Shown piece after piece: positions 44,114 through 55,691 of a DNA stretch of 64,000 nt; the stretch's first letter is position 1, and each line of letters opens with the position of its first letter. The DNA comes from Dysidea avara. Lineage: Eukaryota > Porifera > Demospongiae > Dictyoceratida > Dysideidae. The notes beneath the pieces were generated by a model, which saw only the letters and a program-made list of their open reading frames with translations, was not told the origin of the DNA and did no database searches. Location: NCBI RefSeq assembly GCF_963678975.1, contig NC_089284.1, positions 2,107,001-2,171,000 on the forward strand, in the 5' to 3' direction. Both the position numbers and the translations under genes were made by a program.

Positions 44114-47100
44114 TTTTTAAGGTGGTTCACTTGCTTCAAGCTTGCAACTTGGGATGTGTTTTTGCACAAGTAATGGCTAGAGAGGGTTTAATGTATTCCC
44201 AGGGAGCAGTCTCTACTCTGGGTCCATTTTGTTTGCTACTTGGAACATCCGCACTCTGAAGAGTGCTGGAAATGATCGAAGGATCTAAATCTAATCTCAA
44301 ATTTTGCCATCTTACTGTCCACAGGTCCTTGATAGAAAATTAGATTATTTGGTTGAAGAGTTGAAAAAGTTGAATGTGGCAGTTGCTGGTATACAAGAAA
44401 CCAAATTGTTTGGACAGGATTTACTTGTTTCATTTAGGGAAGTTTGCCTGCAGCTGGTGATGGTGAACCACTCTTAAGAAATGAAGGTGTAGGTGGCTGT
44501 CAGTTCTAGCTTCACTGCAGATTGTGCAGCATGAACATCAGCCCTGGCTCATATTTGAGACAAAGCAGTCAATTTCCTTATTTTCTGAAACCATCCCCCC
44601 TTCTCCCACAACCACCACCAGGCCTGGCGTCAACTGACAGCTGTCAATTAAGACTGGTGTTGCAGTATCCTGATTACCCACAGCAGTATTACATTAGCTA
44701 ACAGATTAATTGCTATATATTGTACAGTAGGGTTGGGCAGTATTTCAATAAATCACCAATACCACCTAATCAAGTGCCTACAATACAACTATTTGACCTT
44801 CACAATATTATCACATAGGCAATATCAAGAGTATATAATGGGGGATTATATACTCTTGGTAATATTTATTCCATTTTGCAATAATTATCGCACTTATCGT
44901 CTGAATTGTATCTATTCTGGGCCTCATATTTGATACAGTTCATGTATACTATCACTAACCATGTCAGTTGGTTACCATATTAGCAAAAAGGCTTTGTTTG
45001 TAAAGCAATTCTCGGTACTCATATTGACATACTTTCCAAACTGTACAGTTATGTTATAATTTCAAATGCAATATTGCAATAATCGCATAAAAATCTCATG
45101 CAATAATCACATGTCACAAATTAAATATTTCCCAACCCTATTGTACAGTGTACACACTATTATAAGATACACGGGTAGTAGTGGATTCAAAATACAATTA
45201 GACCTTCATTAAAAGTGTTTTAAAATATATTTATAAATACTTGGAATCATTAGGCATATATATTTTTAAAAGACATGTATTGTACTTCAGCTAAGCAAAA
45301 TAAATGGTGTAAAAATATGTCATGTTTTGATTGGTAGGTCTCAGGGTGGACGTCCCAACAAGCGTTTGTTCTCCTACATTCATCATGACCGTTATTCAGA
45401 AACTACAGAGGTATACAGTGTGTGTATGTGTGTGTTATACAATATAGTGTACATGGCACAGATAGCATACTGATCAGCTACACTTATCAAACTCGTGCAG
45501 TTGATTATGTGACTTTGTTTTTTGTAGCTGGTAGGTCAGTTGTCCACAGTCTTATCAGAACCAACAACATATGTGACAAGAAACATACATAATGTCCGAC
45601 AAAGACGGCAGCGTAAACCACTTAACAGTCAGTAAGTAATCATGTTCATTTAGTGGTTACATTTACTGATTAATGCTGGGACGTGACACAGTACTGTTGC
45701 AAGACCAGACCCAGTAGTAGAATATTAAGAGTACTTTGGCAGTCTACTAGATTATAACTAGGTGTACATATTTGGTGTTCAATTTTACCTTAAAGTTATC
45801 TTCAAAGCATTAAATGATCTTCCACCAAGAATTGTCAACTCACAACTAAAATGTCAATTATTTAAATGTATACTTGTCCATATTGTATTTATAGTTAGTC
45901 ACCAAAAACTTTTCAGTGTTTAATGATGCCCATATAGAGAACCCAGCCAAGTGTTAGTGGACAAGCCTAGTGAGCAAGTGCGGTTACACAACAGAATTAT
46001 TACTCCACAGTCAGAGTCAATGTACCTGATGGCTGATTTGCGCCATATGGATGGGTATGTGCACATGTGTAGTTTGTTTGTTTGTTGTATGTGTGCAAAT
46101 ATAGATGTGTACAGTCATATATTACAGTATGCTAGTGCCGTCATGGAGTTTTGAGCTTTCTTACCCTTCAAAAACAGCCTCAGTTTACCTTCTAAACAGC
46201 TTGGCAAGCCCGAAAATGCCTTTAGAGCAACCCAAAATCTTTCCGACAAATTTCTATGGAATTAAAAGAAATTCAACTAACTGATGCCTTCAGCCAAGCA
46301 CAACTTGACGTTGCATAAGGCTACTGGGTGTACGTACAAAACATGTATCACAGATTTACCTTTCTCCTCCTTTGTGTCCCAATTATTTTGCTGACAATGC
46401 AATGTGTCGATTTGCAGCAGCGTGATACAGTTTCCTTGTGGCTGTGGTGGTAGCTATTACACTTATCACTTGTATTATCCATATTGATTGTAGAGACACT
46501 TCCTGTATTGTTCTTCATTTGTATTGCTTTTTAACAGGCAGAACATAGTTGAATACGAAGTGTAATTTTCACTTCACTTTCTATAATTGATTGTTGAAGC
46601 AAGTGGTTAGATGTAAAAAATTTTTATGAAATGCCTGGTGCCATTCTTTCTATTGATGCGATATACATGGGGTTCATTAGTCATAACTAATGTTAGGCCA
46701 CTCCAAATGAGACTGTAGTTTCCCCATCCTGATGTTTTCATTATTCAGTGTGGGCTGGGGGCTTATTATCATTATTCGTTATTAAAGATGTGACTGCTCT
46801 ATTAGAGTATCTTGATCTTGAGAGGCAACTTTTTTTTTGCTTCCAACATTTTGGTTACGTTTTTTGTTGTATCAACAACCTTTTTGGTTACAACTTTTTT
46901 TTCTGCTTCAACAACCTACATTCCATTTTTGGTTACACCTTGTATGTGTTCTTTACTGTACATATTACTGTGCATGGCAAAAACTGATTTGTCATGTCTA
47001 CAGAATAACTGCATATGAAAACAACTTGAAAAACGACCATCATAGCTCCCATCATAAGTGTTAGTTGCCTAACCATCAACAGTATTTGCCCTCCCATCAG

Positions 47101-50100
47101 CAGATGCATTGTATATCATACGGTACGATATATAGTACAATAGTACTGTATAGTAGGGACCACAAAGGAGTAGGCATGGCCCACGAAATAAACATCACCC
47201 AACAACCAGCCTCAATTTTCCCAGACGACGATGAGGCAGTATTGGTCAGGTAAAACGCCCAAACAAGCTTTCAGATCGACCCAAAACGCGTTCAACAAGT
47301 TGCTATGGATTTAAAGAAAAATTATTTAACAGAATTTTCTACTGACTGACTGACTGATGCCTTCAGACAAGCGTAACTTGATAATGGTTAAGGCTACGGG
47401 CTTGATTTTTTCACTGTTCGATGTCGCTTCAGCCCAAGAGGTGCCTTTTGGCATACCGCAGTACGTACAATGCATTCTTCTTGGACTTACCAGTGACTCC
47501 TTTGTGTCCCATTCATCTTTGCTGACAGCGAAAAGTGTTGATTTGGCAGTAACACGTGATCAGGGGTTAATCTAGGAAGGGGAGGGATGGGAGGGGGCAC
47601 AAGCCTCCCTGGGTTAGCTATTGCCCCCCTAGGTTTATACCTAAAGCCTTGAGAAATGGAAAGGTTTAATTGATCCCAAAGTTGTATAATCGAATGGTCA
47701 ATATTCAATGGCATCATAATAAAATTTCACCAAAATGGAGTATATTTACTTCTAAATTTTCCTGGGGGAGCATGCCCCCAGACCCCCCTAGAATTCAAAG
47801 CGGCTTACTTTCCCCTCCTCCCGGCTTGATATTCTGGGTTGAGCCCTGCTGATGGCTTCCCTTCATAACAGGAATCGTCTGTATTTTTCATAGTGGCTAT
47901 TTTGATTGCAGAGGTGCTTTTTGAACAGTTCTTGATTCGTACTGCTGTGTAACGGGTTGACAATGGATACTTCACTTTTCAGATGATAGTTGATATAACT
48001 GGGGCATGTGGTGCCATTTCTTTCTTTCGGTATGCGTGGATTGTAGAGGTGCTTTTTGAACAGTTCTTGATTTGTAATACTGTGTAATGGGTTGAACATA
48101 GCTGACAACGAAGCATAATGGATACTTCACTTTTTCAGACGATAATTGATATAGCTGGGGTGCACGGCGCCATTTCAGATGTGGTATGCGTAGGTTCACC
48201 AGTCATAATAATTATTTACAAAAAAAGTTAACTAACAAGTACACAGAAAAATTTGGAACTTTCAACTAGAGTAGGGACCATAGCACATCAATAAAAAGTA
48301 CTGAAACAAGCTGGTGTAGCACATGATATTAATCACAGCTAAACAATAAGAAGTGTTATCTACTGTGTTAAATTGCACCAACGTGATGACTGTCCCCATA
48401 CATCACATGATCAAAAGATTCACCAGTTGACGGAAACCTCCCTAGAACTCATATTGAATTGTTCCAGTATGTGTGTGCTACTCTGTCAAAACAGCTTTCT
48501 AGCCATGCTCATATAAGTAACCGTGTAAATCTTCATCATATTCACATAAGACTTAGTACCGTATAGGGGGAAAGTTTCAATGGGCAAAACTTTCGTGGTT
48601 TTGTCAAGGACTGCGAAAGTTTCCCTGCGAATGCACGTGGAAAGTAATGCAGTAGCTCAGCTTATTTTGTGAGCTATGCCCACTTATTTGGATTGTGCAT
48701 CACTGTAGCTAGTCATATGTGGAGCCACACCCATTCAATAAGGTGTGTTACTGTAGTGCACGAAACCATGTACATTGTTGGTGTACATGCATTGTAGAGC
48801 CATGCCCACTTTATTCGATCTTCAGGTGCCAGTGTATGTATGCATCATAATCGTCTTGAGCCATGCCCACTTGTTGATAAATGTGCAATTTTTAAGAACT
48901 TTGAGCGGGTGCCACTATACTTTCGTCCACCACGAAAGTTTTACCGCAAATAAGTTTACCGCGAAACTTTCGCCCATTGAAACTTTCTCCCTATACGGTA
49001 TGTAAATTAACAAATTTACATCAGATTTCAAGACAATTGAGTTACGCATTCGTGTGTAAAAGTAGGAGAAAAATCTAAGTCCCCAAACTTTGAGGGTTTG
49101 TATTTCACAAATGCATAGGGTGATTGTGCTCAAATTTAGTACATGGGCTGGCATTTGCACTATAAATATCATTCAAGGGAACATACAGCTACATACAGTA
49201 TATATGCATGAAAATCATGTTTTCTTTCTTTCTGTAAATAATATACCCACAGTGTCGCGCACCAGCCTTCTTGGCCACACAACTACCGTGTGTCTTCATC
49301 ATGTACCTTTTATTACAGGAATGACCCAGAAGATGCTCATGTGTTATGCCACATTATGGTATGTGTGCTCATTGTTATAATACTGTGTTCTTACAGTACA
49401 CACACACTTTCAAACTCAAAACTATATTCTATTTTCCTATAGCCATGTTATGATTTGTATAGCAGGCGCCTACAATATATTTATTCGAGGATGCTTATTG
49501 AATAATCAGAATGCCTAAGTTGGTCTACTGAATATGTTAGAATATGGAGATTGTGAAACATTTGGATGGCTGTATGAGAATATGCAGTAGTAGCAAGGAA
49601 GCCTGCTGCATACATACTGAGTACTATAGCTACATATGCAGCCATTTTCCTTTTAATTACATTGAAGCACATCAGTTAAAGGTTAAATCTGTTTCCCCCT
49701 TAATGTATGAGCTTCCCAAACTGAGGCGGGCACTTACAGCTCTACATTGTTCTAGGTTGATTGTCATGGTGTGGTGACATTGCAGCCTGATCTCACATGG
49801 GACAAGCCATGTTATCGGGTAGAGAATAGACATAGAGGTATGTAATCATATGGTTGCTACTGAACAATAATTTACAAAGCACACATCATCGTACAGTATG
49901 ATTGTACTGTACCAGGGGCAGATCTAGGATTTATAAAAGGGGGGGCTAACTCAAGGTATTAATCTCTTGGGTAGAGGTGCACGAAGCACACTTCCCAGCA
50001 TGCAAAGCATGCTGGAACTAGGGGGGTCTGGAGGCATGCCCCCCCCCCCCCCCCAGGAAATTTTTGAAAAATAGATGCTAAAATACTGCAATTTGGAGAC

Positions 50101-53100
50101 ATTTCCACATAAAATTCATAATATTTTCTGCCTGTAGATATTTTATATACTGCCTTTAGATTATAGGTATGGCTATCTGAAGCATTTTGTTAATGGAAAA
50201 GTTTGGGTAGGTACAGACAACCAAGTACACAATGCACCCTCTCACAATTGCACAACACTGAATAGGTACATATTAGAATAATAATGTTGAAAGTGGAAAA
50301 TTTTGAAATTTGAACAATACAAGATTGAATCTGAGAGCATTTTCAATGGAAATTGTGTACCTGAATTAAGTATTGCCATACATATTAACTACACAAGTAG
50401 ATGAATGAAGCTAAACAGACCAATGCACTTCATTGTATGTATAGGTGCAGGCAGATTCCATAACAGAACCAACTATATGCTTCCAGTGTATGTTCTATTA
50501 GAGTAGTTAGCTGACTGCTCTATTAGAGTATCTCGATCCTGTACACCTCCAATGCTGATCCGGGTCCTTGTTGCATAAACTTTAGCATAAATCCACTGAT
50601 AATACCTTGGAAAGTGTTTATAAGGTGGTTTTATGAGTATTTGTATTATTAGTGATCATATAATTATGCTAAGACAAAATTTCATTATAATACTCAGCAT
50701 ATTGATCAAGTAAAGCCTAAAAGTGAAAGGGGGGCTTCAGCCCCCCAAGGGCCCCCCCCCCCCCCCTGGATCCGCCCCTGTGTACATTAGTGATCATGAA
50801 GATTTGGGCTTTTCTGGCCAAAAATATCACCCTCTCACAATACCTTCATGGCATCTTGGCAGTTTTGGTGAGGTATAAGCAAGCCTAAAAGTGTCTACAG
50901 AGCAGCCAAAAATGCTTCCGATAAGAAAGTTTTTATATTTAGCAGAATTTTCTACTGACTGACTAACTAACTGCTGAGTGATTTCTTCAGACAAGCATAA
51001 CTTGACAACCGCTAAGGCTGCTTTACCCTAACTGGTGCCTTTTGGCATACTGCAGTACGTACAATTCATACTTCATGAACTTACCTTTGTCCTCCTTTGT
51101 GGCCCATTATCTTTGCTGACAGTGCAAGGTGTCAATTCACAGTAGCACTACATGATGGCTTCCCTACATTTGTAACAGGAATCATCTGAATTTGCTGTTG
51201 TGGCTGGATTGATTGCAGAGGTCCTTCTCATAGTGTTCATTTGTAATGCTGTGTATATAATAGGCTGAACATAGCTGAACATAGCTAAACACAAAGCATA
51301 GTAGCACATCACTTTTCAGTAATAATTGATAGTTAGTGCACGTGTTTGGATGCAAACTTAAATTTAATGGCACACCTGGTGTCATTTTTCCTTTTGATGC
51401 AGTATGTGCTGGTTCATTAGTCATAATTAGAGCTATGTTATAAAAAAGGTAAACAAACGAGTAGAAGGAAAATTAGGAATTTTAAAGTTGGATTAGGGTT
51501 TAAGGGAAACAAAGTAGTGAAACAAAAGAACAGCTAAAAAGTGGTGAAACAAGCGATATTGCCTATACCTGCAGACATTTAATCCCGAATTCAGTCGTGG
51601 CTAGACTGAAGTGTAGGGATTAAATGTATATCTGCAGGTATAGACAACCTCTCTTGTTTAACTACTTTTCAGCTATTCCCTTGTTTCACTTCTTACTTTC
51701 TTTGATCCATAATGCAATTTTAATATTGTTATTTATGACTGATCACCTTTTCCTTGTTAGATTGTTGCTTGTTGATTATGTGTGGTTTTGTTATAAAATT
51801 GATTTTCAATGGCTATTTGTTTAGAAATTTTTGAGTACAGCTTGGAGCATGTGTCTGCAGACATGTCAAGGTATGTAGCACTCCTATGGGATCATTATTG
51901 CATCTATTGTGTTCAGGGAACAAAAGACTAAGGAAGAGCTACTAATACAAGAGGTAGTATTTATAAGTGATAAAGGTGCTGTACATATATGAATCATCCC
52001 TGTACAGCTCTGTACTAGACGTGTGGAGAAACTGCAAAGTCAAGTTGGTATGCTGTTTGATGAACTGGTGGGTGTGCATACGTGCACGCGCGGTGTGTGT
52101 TCAAAATGTGTGACTGACATAGAAAACTGCTTAAGATCATGCAATTGTGCAGCCAGAATTTACTGGACTATGTTGGATTGAAATGCAGTAGTTTCAGTAC
52201 ACCTGGAAATTTTCGTAGTACTGTATGCATATTTCAGTATGCACATTGTTAGGATTTTTGTATTTTAAATTTCATGGATGTTTCCCTCTCAGCATTTTTG
52301 CACTCTGTTGTATTCGAATTCGTTCAACTTCTGTTATTTCGAATCTCGATAGTCAATTTGATAAAATTTCATGATAGTTTTACTAACCATGAAAACCGTG
52401 AAAATTGCATACAACAAAATTTCCAGGTATACAGTAGTTAATTAGTAGCTATACACATTCAGTTTTCACTATGTTATTGAGGGTTGGAGAAAATTTTCCA
52501 CGTTTTTGCCAATGTCAGGTGGCATGTAGGTTGGTTATCAGCTGGGCACCAGCTATGTGTTAAAAATGGGGAATGGCAATAAAAGCACTCCCTAGGATTT
52601 TGTTAGGTAATCATTTCAGGTGTGTTAGGCTTTAACAATACAGTATATTATCATCTCCCACCCAACCCATCTTATAAAATCAGGCCCAGGAGGATGGAGC
52701 GGAGTATTAGTGTGGGAACATGTCAATTTACTGTGACAATCCTAAAGCAACTATCTCTCACTTTGGAGATCGCTTGTTTGCACAGCACACACTCATATTT
52801 GCCATAGTATGTTATTACTCTCCCCAAAAGTTGGACAGTTTGTTATGCATGTTACATGTGATTAAGCACACATGCACATAACATGATCTACAGGATAATA
52901 TTATTTTATTAGTAAAATTAATATCATAGCTGTCATGTTCACCTCTTAATTGTGTTTTTGTTTTGTAAATCAACAATGAAACAAAAAATTCTTTCTACTG
53001 CATTACACATTTAAGTGCCCAATGGGGGGCTTCTGTTTTGACCAATCATTTAGTGTAACTTTGTTGTGTTATTCTTTACCTTGTATAGCCAATGGGTGTT

Positions 53101-53298
53101 TTGCACATAGATGTGCTAGGTCAGATAGGTGAGTGTGTGTTGTTTGTTTGACTGTGAGAGTGATCTCCATCTGTGATCAATTTTCAGTGTCAGCAAAAGG
53201 ATTTGATGGCAATAATATTTATGTTACTGCAACACTTCAACTGCCTGATTGTAAGATGTGTGTGCATGTATGTGGGGGTGTGTGTGTGTGTGTGTGTG

Positions 53299-53329
<31 letters not shown>

Positions 53330-55509
53330 GTACATATGTGTGTACAAACTAATTGTCTCTTTTTACTTTTGTACAGTTTGGGAATTGCGTGATTCTACAC
53401 AAGTGCTCAGTCAAATCTCCCAGTTGTGCAGTCCATATTCAACTCACAAGGTACCATCATCTATTGTCTCTAACATCACATTACAGTACACTTGAATTCG
53501 TTTGCAGGGCAGTGTAGCTCACATTGGTCTGCCCCTGGAGTGGCAATTAGCCTACATCAAACCAATCATAGAAGGCAATGCTGTAGGTTAGTTGTGCAGA
53601 TTTTACGTGCGTTTGGTCTGTAGTTTGAAACCATTTCTCCTTTGAGAACAATATAATAACATAGAATCCCATAAAAAGCTTTGTAGTATATGTACAGATG
53701 GTTACCATTGTTTGGGATCTAGGTAGAATTGCCCCCAATTCATATTTTCCCTATACAAAAGTTACACTGTAGTTAAACTGATAAAAGCTATTATATTTGC
53801 TCATTAGAATTGCCCCAATTCATATTTTCCCTATACAAAAGTTACACTGTAGTTAAACTGATAAAAGCTATTATATTTGCTCATACTCATATGTATAATT
53901 ATGGTTATGCATACTGAATGCATGTAATGCATACTGAATGAAAGTAAAGCTCCACAATGTGGTCACTGTTGATGCCATATGTATGTACATGTGCAGTTTT
54001 GCACTATTTTATTCCATCCACTCTATAGAGGAGTTACCAAAATGGCCACAGCTGTACTTGGAGATCGGTTCATTTGATTTCTGGGGCCAACACCGGGTTG
54101 AAGGCTACTGTTGTTTATCACTACCCACCAGACCAGGTTTGCAGCACCTATCATTATTCTGCAAAATAAACAACTGTTAATGTGGCCTCACACATTTATC
54201 ATTGGTTTATTTTTTGATAATTTTTTACCAAAATAAATTTTTGTGAATGCTGGAAAACGTTATGTCCATAAAGTTTAGTGCTTATTTGGATTTTGCCTTG
54301 AAATTAAAAGGAAATATTGTAGTAGTAGCAAGTAAGAAAAGAGCAGAGATTTTTCTCAAACTTCATTATAATATCACTATACAGTATAATACATAGGAAT
54401 TGTACACAAATTTGTTATCAAAGCTTCCACAAAAGATTAGGTATTTTACTAGCCCTGGTTTCTGTTCCCAGTCATCTTATCTGCTGATTTTTATAATTGG
54501 AATTGTTATCCCACTAGAGAACCTGCAATCTACTTTTTATGTTGGTCTATTCCTAAACTTGTTGGTTATTCTCCCATGTGCTAATTTGTCAGTTCTGTTG
54601 TTTAAATTAACATCCTTAGTGTTAAGCTGTTCTGTTAACTGGTGGAGGAAGTTTTGTACAGGTTCTATATTTACACTAGTACAAGATGTTCAGTTGGCAT
54701 GTGCCTTTTTGTACACACAGGCAAACATCATATTGATATTCCCGGCTGGCGTAACAAGGAGAGCAGCGTTATTGATCAAATGAGGCGTTACTTCATTGGA
54801 GATGACCCATTGATCAAGGACATTACTTATTTGTCCTGTCCACAGAATTTAGATGTGTGTGTGCGTGCGTGTGTTTGTTTGTTTTGTGTGTGCACGTGCG
54901 TGCGCATGTGTGGTGCGTGCATGCGTATGTGTGTGTTAACCTACACTGAACAAGGAATCTACTGTACCCTTTGCAACACAGTTTTCGCTTAAAGATAGTC
55001 CAGCTCAATGGTCTCCAGTAATTTTCATATGCACAAATGCAAGTGTATATATAAATCATAATTTTTATCATTAATTCTTGCAAAAAGGGCTCTCTACATC
55101 TAAGAAATTCATTGTGCAGGTGTATACAATTAATATGAACTGTGGTATTAATTTTTCAGGGAGACAGACTGAGTCGATTTGGCTTCCAGACAGTTTCCAG
55201 TGGTTCAGTGTGTGTTGAGTTAAATATAATTCACCGCAGCAAAGAGGCTGAACGTAAATACGCTGAAAAATATTTGCAAAGAAAGTTGGAGTAAGTTTTG
55301 TTATGTTTTGTGCTGAATGTGTTTCGATGTCTGATTCATTTCTGTAGAACGGACCAATTCCAAAGTACCATTGCAGCTTTGCTTTGTATGTTGATTGCTG
55401 TCCCTTTTGTTATGTTATTGACTGTTCTCTAATAGATTCACATCGCAGAGCAAAGAGGAGAGCCCAGGACATATCAAAATCACTTACAACTGCTGAAAGT
55501 AGCTGTTAG
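43208..55509 (+). CDS. MKS1: Meckel syndrome type 1 protein (B9 domain, ciliary transition zone)
   Basis: Twenty-one exons: 43208-43266, 43321-43412, 43458-43510, 43556-43638, 45338-45410, 45528-45631, 45938-46054, 49319-49358, 49756-49837, 51825-51870, 51917-51953, 52008-52067, 53089-53128, 53188-53250, 53377-53450, 53508-53586, 54029-54136, 54721-54854, 55160-55290, 55348-55385, 55436-55509. All phases agree; 528 aa (human 559). MKS1 works with B9D1, B9D2 and tectonic proteins at the ciliary transition zone. N-terminal matches: RVQLRKVTGVD, EEEWVFRWQQKAFSE, NKRLFSYIHHDRYSE. The B9 domain covers about residues 283-470: VSAKGFDGNNIYVTATLQLP, LPKWPQLYLEIGSFDFWGQH, RVEGYCCLSLPTRPGKHHID, MRRYFIGDDPLIKDITYL, GDRLSRFGFQTVSSGSV. 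Introns 4, 7 and 9 hold most of the repeats. AATAAA at 55627-55632 is a likely polyadenylation signal only 60 bp before the next start codon. Confidence 0.95.
43725..43945 (+). mobile_element. SINE body without tRNA head, MKS1 intron 4
   Basis: Carries GGGTACCTGGTGTTTATTGG, GGGTCATTATGGAACTTTGG, ACTAGCCCTGCTCCGGAGGA and TTTACCTGTGCAAAGCTGAG, matching the minus strand of 15870-16080. The 5' tRNA-like portion is absent or too diverged to see. Confidence 0.5.
44018..44112. repeat. GT dinucleotide microsatellite, about 47 units
   Basis: An almost pure GT run inside MKS1 intron 4. It creates a long Val-Cys ORF on the plus strand that is not a gene. Confidence 0.95.
44238..44460 (+). pseudogene. 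LINE endonuclease fragment in MKS1 intron 4
   Basis: One frame reads TWNIRTLKSAGNDRR, then after stops VLDRKLDYLVEEL and KKLNVAVAGIQETKLFGQ. The TWN(I/V)R start and the AGIQETK motif are the N-terminal signature of the apurinic-type endonuclease domain of LINE ORF2, including the conserved catalytic Glu of QETK. It is broken by stops and truncated. Confidence 0.65.
46165..46690 (+). repeat. family A fragment, MKS1 intron 7
   Basis: Contains TGATGCCTTCAGCCAAGC, CCTCCTTTGTGTCCCAATTA, a diverged subrepeat and CTGGTGCCATTCTTTCTATT. A truncated relative of the GGCCACTCC MITE follows at 46693, and the CTCTAATAGAG-type motif at 46792-46817. Confidence 0.5.
47110..48360 (+). repeat. family A copy interrupted by a CAGGG element, MKS1 intron 7
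   Basis: Head TAGTACTGTATAGTAGGGAC, body with CACAAAGGAGTAGGCATGG and TTTTCTACTGACTGACTG, two 150-bp subrepeats after 47905, CACCAGTCATAATAAT and one foldback arm. It is the closest relative of 3795-4870. Comparison with that copy gives the empty target site of the element at 47561-47848. Confidence 0.65.
47561..47848. mobile_element. CAGGG-ended element, 288 bp
   Basis: Ends CAGGGGTTAATCTAG and GGGTTGAGCCCTG. It interrupts family A between ACACGTGAT and TGATGGCTTCCC; the copy at 3795-4870 reads CATGTGATGGCTTCCC without a break. Flanking 5-mers are GTGAT and CTGAT. Confidence 0.65.
48557..49000. mobile_element. TACCGTATA-type MITE, MKS1 intron 7
   Basis: Left end TACCGTATAGGGGGAAAGTT (continuing TCAATGGGC) and complement of the right end TACCGTATAGGGAGAAAGTT are near-perfect inverted repeats of about 40 bp. 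The interior carries repeated GCGAAAGTTT and CCACGAAAGT words and four AGCCATGCCCACTT-like phrases. Non-coding. Confidence 0.65.
49913..50780. mobile_element. CAGGGGCRGATCYAGG-ended element, 868 bp, 5-bp target duplication
   Basis: Left end CAGGGGCAGATCTAGG; complement of the right end CAGGGGCGGATCCAGG. Flanks TGTAC at 49908-49912 and 50781-50785 are identical. It interrupts a family A copy between the TGATTGTACTGTAC head and ATTAGTGATCATGAAG, in MKS1 intron 9. Long C and G runs occur near both ends. No intact transposase ORF. Confidence 0.7.
50786..51740 (+). repeat. family A copy, 3' of the inserted element, MKS1 intron 9
   Basis: Resumes the family after the insertion: TTTCTGGCCAAAAATATCAC, TTTTCTACTGACTGACTAAC, CCTTTTGGCATACTGCAGTA, one subrepeat, GGTTCATTAGTCATAATT and a full foldback (arms pairing at TACCTGCAGACATTTAATCC / GGATTAAATGTATATCTGCAGGTA, which differ by a short insertion). 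The exon at 51825 follows 85 bp later. Confidence 0.55.
52198..52431. mobile_element. small inverted-repeat MITE, MKS1 intron 12
   Basis: Left end TACACCTGGAAATTTTCGTA and complement of the right end TATACCTGGAAATTTTGTTG; pairing continues through TGTATGCA. It resembles the TACCGTATA group in size and in the TA ends. Confidence 0.5.
53279..53330. repeat. GT and TCTG microsatellites, MKS1 intron 14
   Basis: A GT run followed directly by six TCTG units, between the exons 53188-53250 and 53377-53450. A further tandem duplication of about 80 bp (53727-53884) occurs in intron 16. Confidence 0.85.
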
Positions 55510-55691
55510 CATGATTTTATTGTTTTGTTATATAAGATGGCGCAATCACTTATGAAGATTACATAATTGTAGTTTCTACGTCACAACGATGTTCACGAGG
55601 TGTTAGGTATCGTAATGTTGACAGGAAATAAAAGCAGCACTCTCAGGCTAAGATCGTAGCCCAAGTCTGTTTACTCAACCTTTGTCGATCG

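Noticed and set aside
43951..44259. Val-Cys repeat ORF
   Set aside because: It is the translation of a GT microsatellite inside an MKS1 intron.
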